Shown: piece after piece, positions 11,341-19,975 of the stretch
How the letters are laid out: each line of letters begins with the position of its first letter
Position numbering within the stretch: the stretch's first letter is position 1
Assembly (NCBI GenBank): GCA_011392765.1
Contig: WYCW01000004.1
Coordinates: 799,667 to 863,666, forward strand
DNA from: Candidatus Thiosymbion ectosymbiont of Catanema sp. Cochon2018
Lineage (GTDB): Bacteria; Pseudomonadota; Gammaproteobacteria; Chromatiales; Chromatiaceae
Reading direction: 5' to 3'
DNA: 64,000 nucleotides
Notes under the pieces: model-generated
What the model was told of the DNA's origin: nothing
Databases searched by the model: none
The model's input: only the letters and a program-made list of their open reading frames with translations
Program-made: the position numbers and the translations under genes

Positions 11341-11973
11341 ATGATCGGTGTCTTCGGCGGCACCTTCGACCCGATCCACTTCGGCCACCTGCGTCCGGCC
11401 CTGGAGATTCTCCAGGATCTGTCGCTCGACGAGATCCGCTTCGTTCCCCTGAATACTGCCGTGCACCGCGCCCAGCCGGTGGCAACGGCCAGGCAGCGTC
11501 TCGCCATGGTGCAGGCCGCGGTAGCAGACCAACCGGGGTTTGTCGTGGACGCGCGCGAGCTTCGGCGCGCCGGCGGTTCCTACTCCTACGACACCCTCGC
11601 GTCCCTGCGCCTGGAACTCGGCCCGCAGCTTCCCATCTGTCTGTTGACAGGGCTGGATGCCTTCGCAGAACTCCCTACCTGGCACCGGTGGGAGGAGATC
11701 GCGGGTATGGCACACTTGGTGGTTATGCGCCGCCCCGGGGCGGACGAAGCGACGGGTCCCAAGCTGCGGCGCTGGCTGGAGCCGCGTCTGGCCGCAGACC
11801 CCGCAGCACTGGCCCGGAGCCCCGGCGGGCTGATCCTATTGCGGGACGTAACCCAGCTGGACATCTCCGCGACGGCCATCAGGTCCCGGATCGCGCAGGC
11901 TCTGAGTCCACGCTTCCTGCTCCCCACAAGCGTGCTGGCCTTCATTGAGCGGGAGGGTTTGTATCGCTCATGA
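11341..11973 (+). CDS. nadD: Nicotinate-nucleotide adenylyltransferase
   Basis: Transfers AMP from ATP to nicotinate mononucleotide in NAD synthesis. A 210-residue Rossmann nucleotidyltransferase with the GGTFDPIHFGHL motif at the N-terminus, the YSYDTLASLR helix and the C-terminal SATAIRSRIA motif. ATG 11341 places GGTFDP at residue 6, as in the family; the longer frame from 11296 overlaps the preceding gene. It is followed by rsfS, the usual order. Confidence 0.97.
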   Translation: MIGVFGGTFDPIHFGHLRPALEILQDLSLDEIRFVPLNTAVHRAQPVATARQRLAMVQAAVADQPGFVVDARELRRAGGSYSYDTLASLRLELGPQLPICLLTGLDAFAELPTWHRWEEIAGMAHLVVMRRPGADEATGPKLRRWLEPRLAADPAALARSPGGLILLRDVTQLDISATAIRSRIAQALSPRFLLPTSVLAFIEREGLYRS

Positions 11974-12013
11974 GCCCAACCCGCGACCTGAACGACTCAT
12001 GATCCCCTGAAGA

Positions 12014-12135
12014 GGAAGTGATGAATGATGAATGATGAGAAGATCCCTCGCTCCGCTCGGGATAGGTCTCCGTATGTTCCGGGGTTCCTGACCCTTTCAT
12101 CAGTCATCATTCATCACTCATCACTCGTCACTCAA
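12014..12135. repeat. Inverted repeat built from ATGAATG-type tandem units
   Basis: Between nadD and rsfS. The left arm GTGATGAATGATGAATGATG pairs with the right arm CATCATTCATCACTCATCAC across a GC-rich loop of about 60 bp. It belongs to the same structural class as the hairpins of tandem degenerate units at 24140, 32127, 41452, 46393 and 54536. Confidence 0.7.
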
Positions 12136-12140
12136 AAAAT

Positions 12141-12494
12141 ATGCAGATAGAGCAATTGAAGCGGCTGGTCCTGAGCGTCCTCGGCGACTTGAAGGCCCGG
12201 GACGTCTCGGTTATGGATGTGCGCGGCAAGACCGTGGTGACCGACTTTATGATCGTGGCCTCCGGTACCTCGGAGCGCCACGTCAAGGCGTTGGCCGAGA
12301 CGGTCGCCTTCCGGGCCAAGGACGCGGGAGAGCCCCCTCTGGGCACCGAGGGGGTCCGGGAAGGCGAATGGGCCCTGGTGGACCTCAATGGCCTGGTGGT
12401 CCACATCATGTTGCCCAAGGTGCGCGACTTTTATAACCTGGAACGCCTGTGGTCAACACCTGCGCCGGCGACATCCGAGGTAGCTGTGCACTAG
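12141..12494 (+). CDS. rsfS: Ribosomal silencing factor RsfS
   Basis: Binds ribosomal protein L14 and blocks subunit joining in stationary phase or starvation. The 117-residue protein has the family core VMDVRGKTVVTDFMIVASGTSERHVKA and the C-terminal WALVDLNGLVVHIMLPKVRDFYNLERLW. It follows nadD as usual, but rlmH, the common next gene, is absent. The TAG stop is part of the CTAG tetranucleotide bounding a mobile repeat. Confidence 0.97.
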   Translation: MQIEQLKRLVLSVLGDLKARDVSVMDVRGKTVVTDFMIVASGTSERHVKALAETVAFRAKDAGEPPLGTEGVREGEWALVDLNGLVVHIMLPKVRDFYNLERLWSTPAPATSEVAVH

Positions 12495-12774
12495 GATCCT
12501 TGAAGGACCCGCATCTTTACAAATGAGTCAAGTGTGTGCACTCCCAAGGGGGCAGTTATCAAGGGGCAGGTAGCCCGTAGGATGGACGTAGGATGCGGTG
12601 AGCGCGGCAGGTCTTATCAGGATGGCACTACGAGGGGCGCGAACCGCATCTTTGGACGGTACGCCGTGCCCAACACCGTTGTTTTGTTGGGCACGGCGCA
12701 CCGCCTGCCTGTCGGCAGACAGGTCCTTGGTGCGCCTCATCTCGACTCGTCGGTCTGAAGCGAAGCCTCGTTAG
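12491..12774. mobile_element. CTAG-hairpin element, copy A (284 bp, no transposase)
   Basis: Left end CTAG then GATCCTTGAAGGACC (an 11-nt perfect hairpin, TCCTTGAAGGA) and the conserved ACAAATGAGTCAAG. Right end ACTCGTCGGTCTGAAGCG then GAAGCCTCG and TTAG. The interior carries a GTAGGATGCGGTGAGC repeat (about 12589-12653) and a GTGCCCAACACCG/GTTGGGCACGGC hairpin. The same two ends bracket the 540-residue protein gene at 36405-38203, so this is a non-autonomous relative. Confidence 0.75.
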
Positions 12775-12782
12775 TTGTTGCA

Positions 12783-13493
12783 ATGATTGGTGATTCCAAA
12801 CAAATCCGGAAGTCAGCCTCCGAGGGCGAGGTGGGGGCATTTCTGCGCCAAGTGGCAAAAACGCCGGTGCGTGCTGTGGGCGGACGTGGCCGTTTGATCT
12901 TTGCCATGGACGCCACCGCGAGCCGCAAGCCGACCTGGGACCGGGCGGTACGGATCCAGGCAGCCATGTTCAGCGAGAGCGCGGATCTGGGTGGGCTGGA
13001 GGTCCAGCTTTGTCATTACGGGGGCGTTCGGGGATTTGAGTGCTCGCCTTGGTACCAGGAGGCCGCTGCACTTCGTAACTGCATGACCGGCGTCTCTTGC
13101 ACGGCAGGGCTCACCCAGATTGGCCGGGTGCTCCGACATGCCGGGGAGGAGTCACAGCGCGGTAAGGTGAACGCCCTGGTATTCGTGGGCGACTGTGTCG
13201 AGGAGAACCCGGACGAGTTGGCCGGACTTGCCGGACAGCTCGGTCTCTTAGGATTACCCGCCTTCGTCTTCCAGGAAGGGTCCGATCCCGAAGCGGAGCG
13301 GAGCTTCCGCCGGATTGCGCGCCTGAGCGGAGGCGCCTATTGTCGTTTTGATGCGAGCAGCCCGCAAACCCTGCATGACCTGCTGAGCGCCGTCGCAGTT
13401 TACGCCGTCGGCGGTCATGCGGCACTGGAGCAGTTCGGAAAGAAACGCGGCGGCGCAGCCCTGCGCCTGACCCGCCAGATCATCAAAACCTGA
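12783..13493 (+). CDS. VWA-domain-like protein
   Basis: A 236-residue soluble protein. After a short N-terminus, RLIFAMDATASRKPTWDRA resembles a von Willebrand A metal site (D-x-T-x-S), followed by the Rossmann-like beta-strands LEVQLCHYGG, NALVFVGDCVEENPDEL and LPAFVFQEG. Function unknown. It is 12 bp upstream of a J-domain membrane protein and likely forms an operon with it. ATG 12783 is only 9 bp after the end of a mobile element, with no clear ribosome-binding site, so the leader was probably replaced by the insertion. Confidence 0.75.
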   Translation: MIGDSKQIRKSASEGEVGAFLRQVAKTPVRAVGGRGRLIFAMDATASRKPTWDRAVRIQAAMFSESADLGGLEVQLCHYGGVRGFECSPWYQEAAALRNCMTGVSCTAGLTQIGRVLRHAGEESQRGKVNALVFVGDCVEENPDELAGLAGQLGLLGLPAFVFQEGSDPEAERSFRRIARLSGGAYCRFDASSPQTLHDLLSAVAVYAVGGHAALEQFGKKRGGAALRLTRQIIKT

Positions 13494-13505
13494 TCTCCCC
13501 GAACC

Positions 13506-14273
13506 ATGTTCGGTCGCCTGATCATACTGATCGCCCTGGTGGGTGCCCTGCTCTGGTTCCTGCACTGGTTCAGAAGTACCCCCCCGGAGCGGGTTGCCAA
13601 GGTGCTGCGTCGCTCCCTGCTCTGGGGCACCGTGGGTCTCCTGGTACTGCTGGCGGTCAGCGGTCGCCTGCACCCCCTGTTCGCGGCCCTCCCCGCCGCC
13701 GTTCCCGTGATCATCCGGGCCGTCAATCTACTGCGGCTATTGCCGATGATCCGGCAGGCCATGCGGGCCCTGGGGCTGTCCGGAATATCGGGGGCGACGG
13801 CGGGTGCCGGTCTCGGCGGCGGAGGGCGGACATCCTCGATCCGCACCCGTTTTCTGGAGATGACCCTGGATCTCGCCAGCGGCGAGCTGGATGGGCTGGT
13901 TCTGGAAGGACCCCTGCAGGGTCGCCGCTTGTCCGCGCTGAACCTGGAGCAGCTGATGGACCTGCTGACCCTGTGTCGGAGCCGGGACGCCCAATCCGCC
14001 GCGGTACTCGAGGCCTACCTCGACCGGGTCCGGGGCGGGAACTGGCGGGAACACGCGCGAGAGGCGGGAACAGGAACCGCGCCGCCGGCCGATGCCGGAC
14101 TGACCCCGGAAGAGGCACTTGCGATCCTCGGCCTTGGGCAGGGGGCGAGCGAGGGCGAAATCCGCGCTGCTCATCGCCGCCTGATACAGAGGTTCCATCC
14201 GGACCGTGGCGGCTCGGACTACCTGGCGGCCAAGATCAACGCAGCGAAGCGGTTGCTCCTGGGTGAACAGTAG
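13506..14273 (+). CDS. Membrane-anchored J-domain protein
   Basis: A 255-residue protein with one N-terminal membrane helix (IILIALVGALLWFLHWF, residues 5-21) and a second hydrophobic stretch at about 36-75. The C-terminal 60 residues are a J domain (LTPEEALAILGL ... FHPDRGGSDYLAAKINAAK) with an intact HPD tripeptide, so it should stimulate an Hsp70 (DnaK) ATPase at the membrane. The layout of TM segments then a C-terminal J domain is like DjlA/TIM14-type proteins. Probably co-transcribed with the VWA gene upstream. Confidence 0.85.
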   Translation: MFGRLIILIALVGALLWFLHWFRSTPPERVAKVLRRSLLWGTVGLLVLLAVSGRLHPLFAALPAAVPVIIRAVNLLRLLPMIRQAMRALGLSGISGATAGAGLGGGGRTSSIRTRFLEMTLDLASGELDGLVLEGPLQGRRLSALNLEQLMDLLTLCRSRDAQSAAVLEAYLDRVRGGNWREHAREAGTGTAPPADAGLTPEEALAILGLGQGASEGEIRAAHRRLIQRFHPDRGGSDYLAAKINAAKRLLLGEQ

Positions 14274-14390
14274 TCTGATGGCGGGGTATCATGAGCTGCA
14301 CACACAGAGGAGACGGGGTCAGGTCATGATCCGTGACTCTTGATGGGGTAGTTTCTGATAAAGTCTATTCGTTAACCTGGAACTCATATT

Positions 14391-14632
14391 ATGACCATTT
14401 CTGAAATCATGCCTACTATCCGGTCGCTGCAACATAGCGATAAATTTCTGCTTATGAATTTTTACTCCATGAAATCGCTAAGGAAGAAGACATTAGCCTG
14501 GATGCTATCCAAGTTAACCAAGTTAATGAACCGAAAACTATAGACGCTTTACAATCCATTGCAAAATTGGCACAACCGCTGGGACCAGGGAACTTGGCAC
14601 GTAACTTCGATCACTATATCCAAGAAGGTTGA
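14391..14632 (+). pseudogene. Antitoxin-like gene, frameshifted
   Basis: Starts MTISEIMPTIRSLQHSDKFLL and, after a frameshift near 14460, continues in another frame as LLHEIAKEEDISLDAIQVNQ ... LARNFDHYIQEG before TGA at 14630. A short protein just upstream of a PIN-domain gene fits the antitoxin of a VapBC-like pair (DUF2281-like, tentative). One indel destroys it. Confidence 0.6.
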
Positions 14633-14638
14633 TATCCG

Positions 14639-14836
14639 ATGACTCTGCCAAATAGGATATTCGTCGATACGTCGTTTTTTATTGCATTGCTCAATAGTCG
14701 AGATGCTTACCATGCGGATGCATTATCGTTGCAAGAGCATACCACCAAGCAGCAGACCTACAAAATCACTAGCGAATATATCTTGCTCGAATTGTGTGAT
14801 GGATTGGCAAAACTCAGCTATATCCGTGACTCTTGA
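14639..14836 (+). pseudogene. Truncated PIN-domain toxin (VapC-like)
   Basis: Encodes the first half of a PIN ribonuclease: RIFVDTSFFIALLNSRDAYH with the first catalytic Asp and SEYILLELCDGLA with the conserved acidic residue. It stops at residue 65, less than half of normal length. The break is at ATCCGTGACTCTTGAT, a sequence also present at 14328 just upstream of the antitoxin gene and next to RAYT remnants, so an insertion or deletion involving that repeat removed the rest. Confidence 0.7.
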
Positions 14837-14853
14837 TCGAGTAGATTCACGCC

Positions 14854-15220
14854 ATGGCCAGACCGCTACGTATCGAGTTTGCCGGTGCTCTTTACCACAT
14901 CACCTCGCGCGGGAATGGGCGGGACGCTATATTTCTTGGAAGACGGTGATCGGGAGCTGTGGCTGGATGGCTTGGGACAGGTCTGCAAACGCTTCAACTG
15001 GATTGTTCACGCCTACTGTCAGATGGGGAACCATTATCATCTGCTTGCCGAAATCCCCGACAGCAATCTTTTTCCGCAGGGATGCGAGATACCGCAATCT
15101 TCGAAGCTTTGCCAGCGGGAGCTACAACATGCGAGAAATCGGCGATCATGTGGGAGTGCACTACTCTGAGGATCAGTAGAATTATCAGTCTGATCGCGAA
15201 GGCACAAGTCAAAACCTGAC
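14854..15220 (+). pseudogene. REP-associated tyrosine transposase (RAYT) remnant 1
   Basis: Begins MARPLRIEFAGALYHITSRG, the typical start of RAYT/TnpA_REP (IS200-like Y1) proteins. After a frameshift near 14940 it continues LEDGDRELWLDGLGQV and VHAYCQMGNHYHLL with the HUH-type His-x-His pair. A deletion then joins it to a C-terminal MREIGDHVGVHYS stretch. The 3' end (GGCACAAGTCAAAACCTGACCC) matches remnant 2 at 16970-17108. Confidence 0.75.
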
Positions 15221-15236
15221 CCTTCTCCCCGATGCC

Positions 15237-15795
15237 TCACCGGAGGCGATTCTCCAAACAAGCGCGAATAATCCTGGACGAAGTCCGCGGAAGGTCCTGC
15301 TCGTAACTCCAGAATCCGACGATCTGGCGAATCTGGCCATGTTGATGTGGCTTGCTTTCAGCATCAAATGAAGCAGATCGAGCGTCTTCCACGCTTTAAT
15401 GTCAAATGCTTGAGCGAGTGCTCGCATGTCGCGATCATCCGTGACCGGAATGCCCAACATGTACCCATAAGCAAGAACAATCACGTCGACGCGCGATGCG
15501 CCGAGTTCCGAGGTGATTGCATAATCCCAAAGGAACTCGTAAACGGTCGGAAGCTCCTTATTCCGCTGGGACCTGGAAAGCGTCAAGCGCTGCTTGCGGT
15601 TCTCCGAAACTTCAGCATCCCGACCCACGCGAACTTCGTTCGTAGTCGCGGGTTGCGGGCCATGCCATCATCCAACTCCTTGGCGACGTATAGACAGTAC
15701 TCTTCCTTGCCGAACGGACGGAACAAGAAGAGGATGTATGCTCTTGGCCAGCCGAAATAGGTGTTCGAGTCCAGCAGGATCTTCAACTGTGCCAC
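15237..15795 (-). pseudogene. PIN-domain gene with two frameshifts
   Basis: Reading from ATG 15795: LKILLDSNTYF (PIN start), YCLYVAKELDDG and a shift near 15615, then ENRKQRLTLS, YEFLWDYAITSELGASRVDV and IPVTDDRDMRALA with the late catalytic Asp residues. A second shift near 15320 leads to QIVGFWSYEQDLPRTSSRII and TGA at 15237. Restoring the frame gives a complete PIN protein of about 180 residues, downstream of an HTH/ImmA-type gene. Both genes are broken. Confidence 0.65.
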
Positions 15796-15863
15796 CGACC
15801 GCCCTTCACTTCCTGTTCGCCATCCGTCGGCCTACCGGCATCACAGTTCTCGCGCTCCTGTCC

Positions 15864-16112
15864 TCACACGAGCTCCGCGTGGATCTCGCGAGCATCCATG
15901 AGCGGAACATCGAGCACAGATTGCACGTAACCGTCCCTTCCGGTATCCCGCAGGTACGCAGCCAACACGTCGAAGAACGGGCTTGCAGCGCTTCCAAACG
16001 CAACGTAATCCTTGCCGTCGCCCCTTCCGGCCCAAACATGGCCTTGCTCACGCTGTAGTACTCTTTTGCTCAGATTCTTAGCGGCTCCGTAGATGCTCTC
16101 TTCGAGGTCCAC
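15864..16112 (-). CDS. Small hypothetical protein in a decayed toxin-antitoxin operon
   Basis: 82 residues from GTG 16112: VDLEESIYGAAKNLSKRVLQ, then a segment ending DVPLMDAREIHAELV. No family recognised. It lies between an ImmA-like pseudogene and a PIN pseudogene on the same strand, so it may itself be a fragment of either or a small partner protein. Confidence 0.4.
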   Translation of the reverse strand: MDLEESIYGAAKNLSKRVLQREQGHVWAGRGDGKDYVAFGSAASPFFDVLAAYLRDTGRDGYVQSVLDVPLMDAREIHAELV

Positions 16113-16130
16113 GGACTAAACCCCGCTTTG

Positions 16131-16950
16131 GGCGTACTTGTTTCGTTCGTGTAGAGCGGAGATCGGGAAATCAGGTGCTCCTCGGCGATCTCATTAATCC
16201 GGTCGATTCGGTGCCCGTCGTTCTGGCTTTGACGATACGTTCATGTGCCCGTCGCGGCTCGGGAAACAAAAGCGCTCCGGCAAACGCATCGGCGTAAATC
16301 TTCTCCCTTGTCCCCTGTCAACTGCAGAGCAAGTACGTGCCCCAGTTCGTGGGCCATCCACTTGAAATCACGCCTCACATCGAGGTTGAGGTACACGCGG
16401 TTCTGAATCGGGCAAGAAGATGTGCAGAGCGTTTCGTGGTGCCCTTCTGCCACAAAACGGGATCAGACCGTCTGTGTGTCAGTGAACCGCTTGATCAGGT
16501 GCCGATAGTCGAGCGCCTCTCGCGAAGATGCCCACGTCCTCGCCTGAGCGGCGCTGAACGTAGTCGTAATCAGCCGAGGGTTTCTTTAGGGTGGGAGGTC
16601 GGATGAATTGCCGAATGGCAGGTAGGGAACCAGCGGCTTCAGCGACAGCCCCATCTCTTCGCGCGGGCGATGTGCTTCGGTCGTCTTCGACGCACCACGC
16701 TTCGGAAATGCGATGCACCGGTTCGACCCGGATCCACGTACTACCAGGTCATTCAGGCGTAGTCCGGTTAGAAGGGCAAGCTTTCGAGAAGCTTGTCAGG
16801 CCGGGGAAGCTCTTTCCGTTGAGCCACTTGAAGCCGTTTCTGCGAAAACGTCGAGCTGCGCGCGAGGAACACCGCTGAGGCCCGCCTTTTCCATCGCGGC
16901 GGACAGTGTTTCAGGGCTAACGCTTTTCCATTGATGTGGGAGCATGCGGG
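16131..16950 (-). pseudogene. HTH/ImmA-IrrE metallopeptidase gene, multiple frameshifts
   Basis: Pieces in successive frames read KSVSPETLSAAMEKAGLS and KWLNGKSFPGLTSFSKLAL (XRE-like regulator region), then DLPP/YDYVQRRSGEDVGIFARE, VYLNLDVRRDFKWMAHELGH with the zinc-binding HELGH motif, and RINEIAEEHLISRSPLY at the end. The order matches XRE-ImmA/IrrE regulators that accompany PIN-type toxins. At least three frame changes are needed, so it is dead. Confidence 0.6.
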
Positions 16951-16969
16951 TACCGTCAACTTTTGTCAA

Positions 16970-17108
16970 CCGCGAAGATCGAGATACCGCACCGGAGCCT
17001 TTGCCGGCGGGGGCTACAACATGCGGGAGATCGGCGATCATGTGGAGTGCACTACTCGAGGATCAGTGGAATTATCACTCTGATCGCGAAGGCACAGGTC
17101 AAGACCTG
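16970..17108 (+). pseudogene. RAYT remnant 2 (3' end only)
   Basis: Matches the last roughly 130 bp of remnant 1, including CTACAACATGCGGGAGATCG and the terminal CTGATCGCGAAGGCACAG followed by TCAAGACCTGACCC. Only the C-terminal DNA-binding part and the element end remain. Confidence 0.65.
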
Positions 17109-17139
17109 ACCCTTTTCCCTAACGAGCGTCGCTGCTCCG

Positions 17140-17617
17140 CTACTCGCCCACCTCTCTCAGGAGCCGCTGCACTAATTCGTCTGGAGGCGTGTACAGTTTC
17201 CCGTAGGCACCGGACTACGGGTTCTGCCTGATCGATCAATCCTGTCGCCTTCGCGCGACCGACAATTCCCAAAGTGCCGACAATCTAAGTCCCATGGCCT
17301 TAGCACAGCCTGGCCTCCAAGTCATCGATGACGACCCGCTCCGACTTGTGGGCGAGCGCGTATGCGATCACCTGAGTCTCGCCAGCGCCCAAATCCGGCT
17401 GAGGATTTCGGTTACCGTCTCGTTATCGGCGATGGTAAAGGCAAGCGACGGCGTTGATCGCCTGGAGTATTGTGTCACCACGGACTTGGCTCCGACTTCG
17501 CCGGCAACGGCTCTCGGGACTACAACCTGATTGGCCAACGCACCGAGGAGACCCAAATAATCGGTCTTGCCCAGCAGGATCAGCGGTGAGGCGTTGACGA
17601 CCCAACTCCTATGCACT
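17140..17617 (-). pseudogene. DUF3368 PIN-like toxin, frameshifted
   Basis: Begins near GTG 17617 with SWVVNASPLILLGKTDYLGL, the signature start of DUF3368 toxins, then VVVPRAVAGEVGAK. A shift near 17400 leads to DLGAGETQVIAYALAHKSER and VVIDDLEARLC; further shifts lead to TLGIVGRAKATGLIDQAEPV and an end near REVGE. All sequence blocks of the family are present but in three frames. Confidence 0.7.
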
Positions 17618-17662
17618 ATGGATCTCGTCCGCAAGCTCGTTCGGGGTGACGGCAGGCGGGAT

Positions 17663-17860
17663 TTACGCCGGTAGCATCGGTCCAGAACTCAGCCCGGTCA
17701 GCTCCGCAGTTCCGCCGCCTCGGGATACAACCCCCTGGGCATACCACTGCACAGCGGCGGCAGTGCGCATCTCACGGGCAAACTCGCTCGGTGCCAGACG
17801 CAGTGCGCCGAATGCCGAGGCGTCGAAGTCAAAGCGATCGTGGTGGTCAGAGCTACCTGG
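17663..17860 (-). pseudogene. UPF0175-family antitoxin remnant
   Basis: The frame reads ALRLAPSEFAREMRTAAAVQ then WYAQGVVSRGGGTAELTGLS and stops at TAA 17663. This is the UPF0175 pattern (hydrophobic helix, Lys/Gln-Trp-Tyr, Gly, small helix), and UPF0175 genes normally precede DUF3368 toxins, as here. The start is not clear and the C-terminus is degraded. Confidence 0.6.
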
Positions 17861-17875
17861 GAAAGAATTACGGGG

Positions 17876-18193
17876 TCAGGTTATGATCTGTGATGGTGTG
17901 TGCTTCGATACTAAGAAGCCTGGCGGGGGATGCGCTACGCTTCCACCCTTACGCGGGCTGTGAAACGACCCATCAATTGGGCTTGATCCCTTACTTTCGA
18001 GCAGAGCGAGCGGCATTTCGAACGGTCGGCTGGAGCCTTTGTCAGGCAACTCTTCATACGAACGTGTTTGCTTAAGATAGTCCCCATGTGCCTTTTGAAG
18101 ATACTCAATGTAGAGCTTAGATTGTGTCGAATTCCTCCGAGATACTATGGCGTATCCGCCGAATGTCGGCAATTGATCATCGTTCTCGTTCAT
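17876..18193 (-). CDS. Hypothetical protein, probably truncated, overlapping a PIN pseudogene
   Basis: 105 residues starting MNENDDQLPTFGGYAIVS; the ATG overlaps the stop of the PIN gene upstream (ATGA), as in toxin-antitoxin operons. The first 45 residues look like a real small partner protein. The tail (PPPGFLVSKHTPSQIIT) runs into GGGGTCAGG repeat sequence and is likely non-native. No family assigned. Confidence 0.4.
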   Translation of the reverse strand: MNENDDQLPTFGGYAIVSRRNSTQSKLYIEYLQKAHGDYLKQTRSYEELPDKGSSRPFEMPLALLESKGSSPIDGSFHSPRKGGSVAHPPPGFLVSKHTPSQIIT

Positions 18194-18195
18194 GA

Positions 18196-18659
18196 TGTTT
18201 CTCCCATAAGTTCGAGTGGGGTTGTCAATATCGGAACATGCAACCCCAACAATGTATTGATTATCTTATGTGTGAGGCTTTGTTTGCGTTGGCAAGGTTT
18301 TGCAGCTCCATCAGCAAGTAATCCAACTTATGATACGATGCTAAAGCAAGGTGTAGTGCATCTCGAATGGATCCCGCGGCATCAGATGGTGCTTGAAATA
18401 GACCTGCATGATCCCTTCGATTTGGCTTGTGGGTTCAACCGCCGGAAGACTAAGGGCTAGTTCAAGGGCAGTTTGTTTATGCGGGTTTGTTTCCTCTCTT
18501 AGTTCATCGAAGACCGCAGTGCTTGTTACGAGCGAATAGTCCTTGCTGTGTTTGTCCCACCACTGACGAGTCCAATCTCTCATGGCGATTACCGAGTGGC
18601 TGGAGTTCATCATAATAGAAACTAAAGATTGAAGTTTCTATGTAGGCAGTTTCCTTCAT
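18196..18659 (-). pseudogene. PIN-domain toxin gene with at least two frameshifts
   Basis: From ATG 18659: ETAYIETSIFSFYYDE (PIN start with catalytic Asp/Glu region), shift, then SVIAMRDWTRQWWDKHSKDY, VTSTAVFDELREETNPHKQT, GIMQVYFKHHLMPRDP, shift, HLALASYHKLDYLL and NTLLGLHVPILTTPLELMG. The blocks follow a PIN-domain family of about 165 residues in order. Confidence 0.7.
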
Positions 18660-18669
18660 ATGTTTCCGG

Positions 18670-18831
18670 AGCTTCATGATTTAATCGCTGTTTTGGATCT
18701 GCCGACACATTTTATTAGGCGATTCGTTGGGGTTCGTTCCTCACCCCGTCCTTCGGGCTACGGCTACGGGCTACGGGCTGTTGATGGTGCCATCGCTCTC
18801 CCCGTACTACCGTGGTTAAAGGGATTTTAGT
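18670..18831. other. Non-coding gap with no recognisable gene
   Basis: Contains short direct repeats (CGGGCTACGG twice) and AGTTTCTA/TGTAGGCAG-type sequence. Nothing further is recognised. Confidence 0.4.
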
Positions 18832-18867
18832 GATGAGCAACCACTATCACATTGTGGTTCGTCATTG
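18829..18867 (+). pseudogene. RAYT/IS200-like catalytic-motif remnant
   Basis: A 12-codon fragment reading VMSNHYHIVVRH then stop. NHYHIVV is the HUH motif block of RAYT and IS200-type Y1 transposases. Nothing else of the gene is recognisable, so chance resemblance is possible. Confidence 0.4.
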
Positions 18868-18869
18868 AC

Positions 18870-19866
18870 CGGGAACGGGCTTTGGGGTGGTCGGTAATAG
18901 ATGGCAAACATAGAGAATACTGTGATTATAATGCTTAACACTAGATAAGATAGCAAAACGACCCAATTCTCTCAACCCATGGGCCGAGGGCAAGTACTTT
19001 GATCTCGAACGCGGCAGGATAAATATGTGTAATAGCCCCACAAATAATAATAACAATATGAACAGCCCAAAACTAAACCAGTATCCTATTTCCTTCTTGA
19101 TTCATTAAAAAGTAGGACTAACATAAATGCGGTATAGGCAAATATTGTAATCAAAAAAATATGTGGCCAAAGGTTACTGCATAAATGATGTCTGTGTAAT
19201 ATGCCTGCCCCTCGTTCTTATGTGACTTGCTAAGAAAATTCTCCCAGCCATAAAATGGTTTTTCTTCAATTGATTTTTTATCGGCGCCAAGAAAAAATGG
19301 CTCAACATGGCGGGCGATCCAAATACCATTTTGACTTATTACTTTTTGATTGGCTCGCAAATGCGTATCAATAGTAATAGAAACAACCACTGTAAGAGCA
19401 AGTGACAAAATTACTCCTGGATGGTTAGGGCAATGAGATTCAACGGCTCCTTCTCCCCTTTTTCTATTTTTATTATTGTATACTAAAGCGATAAAACCAA
19501 GAATTATGCCCATAAATAAGAATTTCATTTCGTACCAATTTGATTCATGTTGAAGACAGTAACTACAAGTTCTGAAGGTTTCATTAGAATAGAGCATGAC
19601 TCCACCAGTCTTTCTGACGTAAAGTTGACATTGATGCCTCCTGTATAGACATCATGATCTTTTTTCACTACTGAATAACCATCCAGTTCTTTATATTTTA
19701 TATTTGATAATACAATTGTGTCAGTTTTTTTAAAAATCTTTGAATATATCGAGTTTAACGAGTCTAATAAATTTGAGGCCACAATAATCATAAAACCGAT
19801 CACAGAGACCACAAGTATAGGTTTTATTTTTAGTAGTTTATTTATAACTTCCTCAATTGGTTTCAT
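18870..19866 (-). pseudogene. Decayed paralogue of the membrane protein at 24182-25540
   Basis: Three AT-rich frames in succession. ATG 19866 encodes 113 residues with one TM helix (ILVVSVIGFMIIVASNLLDS). The next frame includes NWYEMKFLFMGIILGFIALVY, LSLALTVVVSITIDTHLRAN, GIWIARHVEPFFLGA and FYGWENFL. After a T7 run at about 19159 a third frame reads HIFLITIFAYTAFMLVLLFN. These align in order with the intact 452-residue protein 5 kb away (DWFHYKFLLVGG, ATCIALVIDAHVRS, GVWIHRHIEDPFLLEQ, GWETFI). Low GC suggests acquisition. The T7 slip could in principle be programmed, but the overall decay argues against it. Confidence 0.65.
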
Positions 19867-19975
19867 AATTTATCTCTCTTACTTACTCTATGATAATTGC
19901 GAGAGAAGGCAAGTCTTCAGGAATGTGGGGACCTGACAACGATACTAGGTAGCGTTGACATTTATGCCAAGCAGA

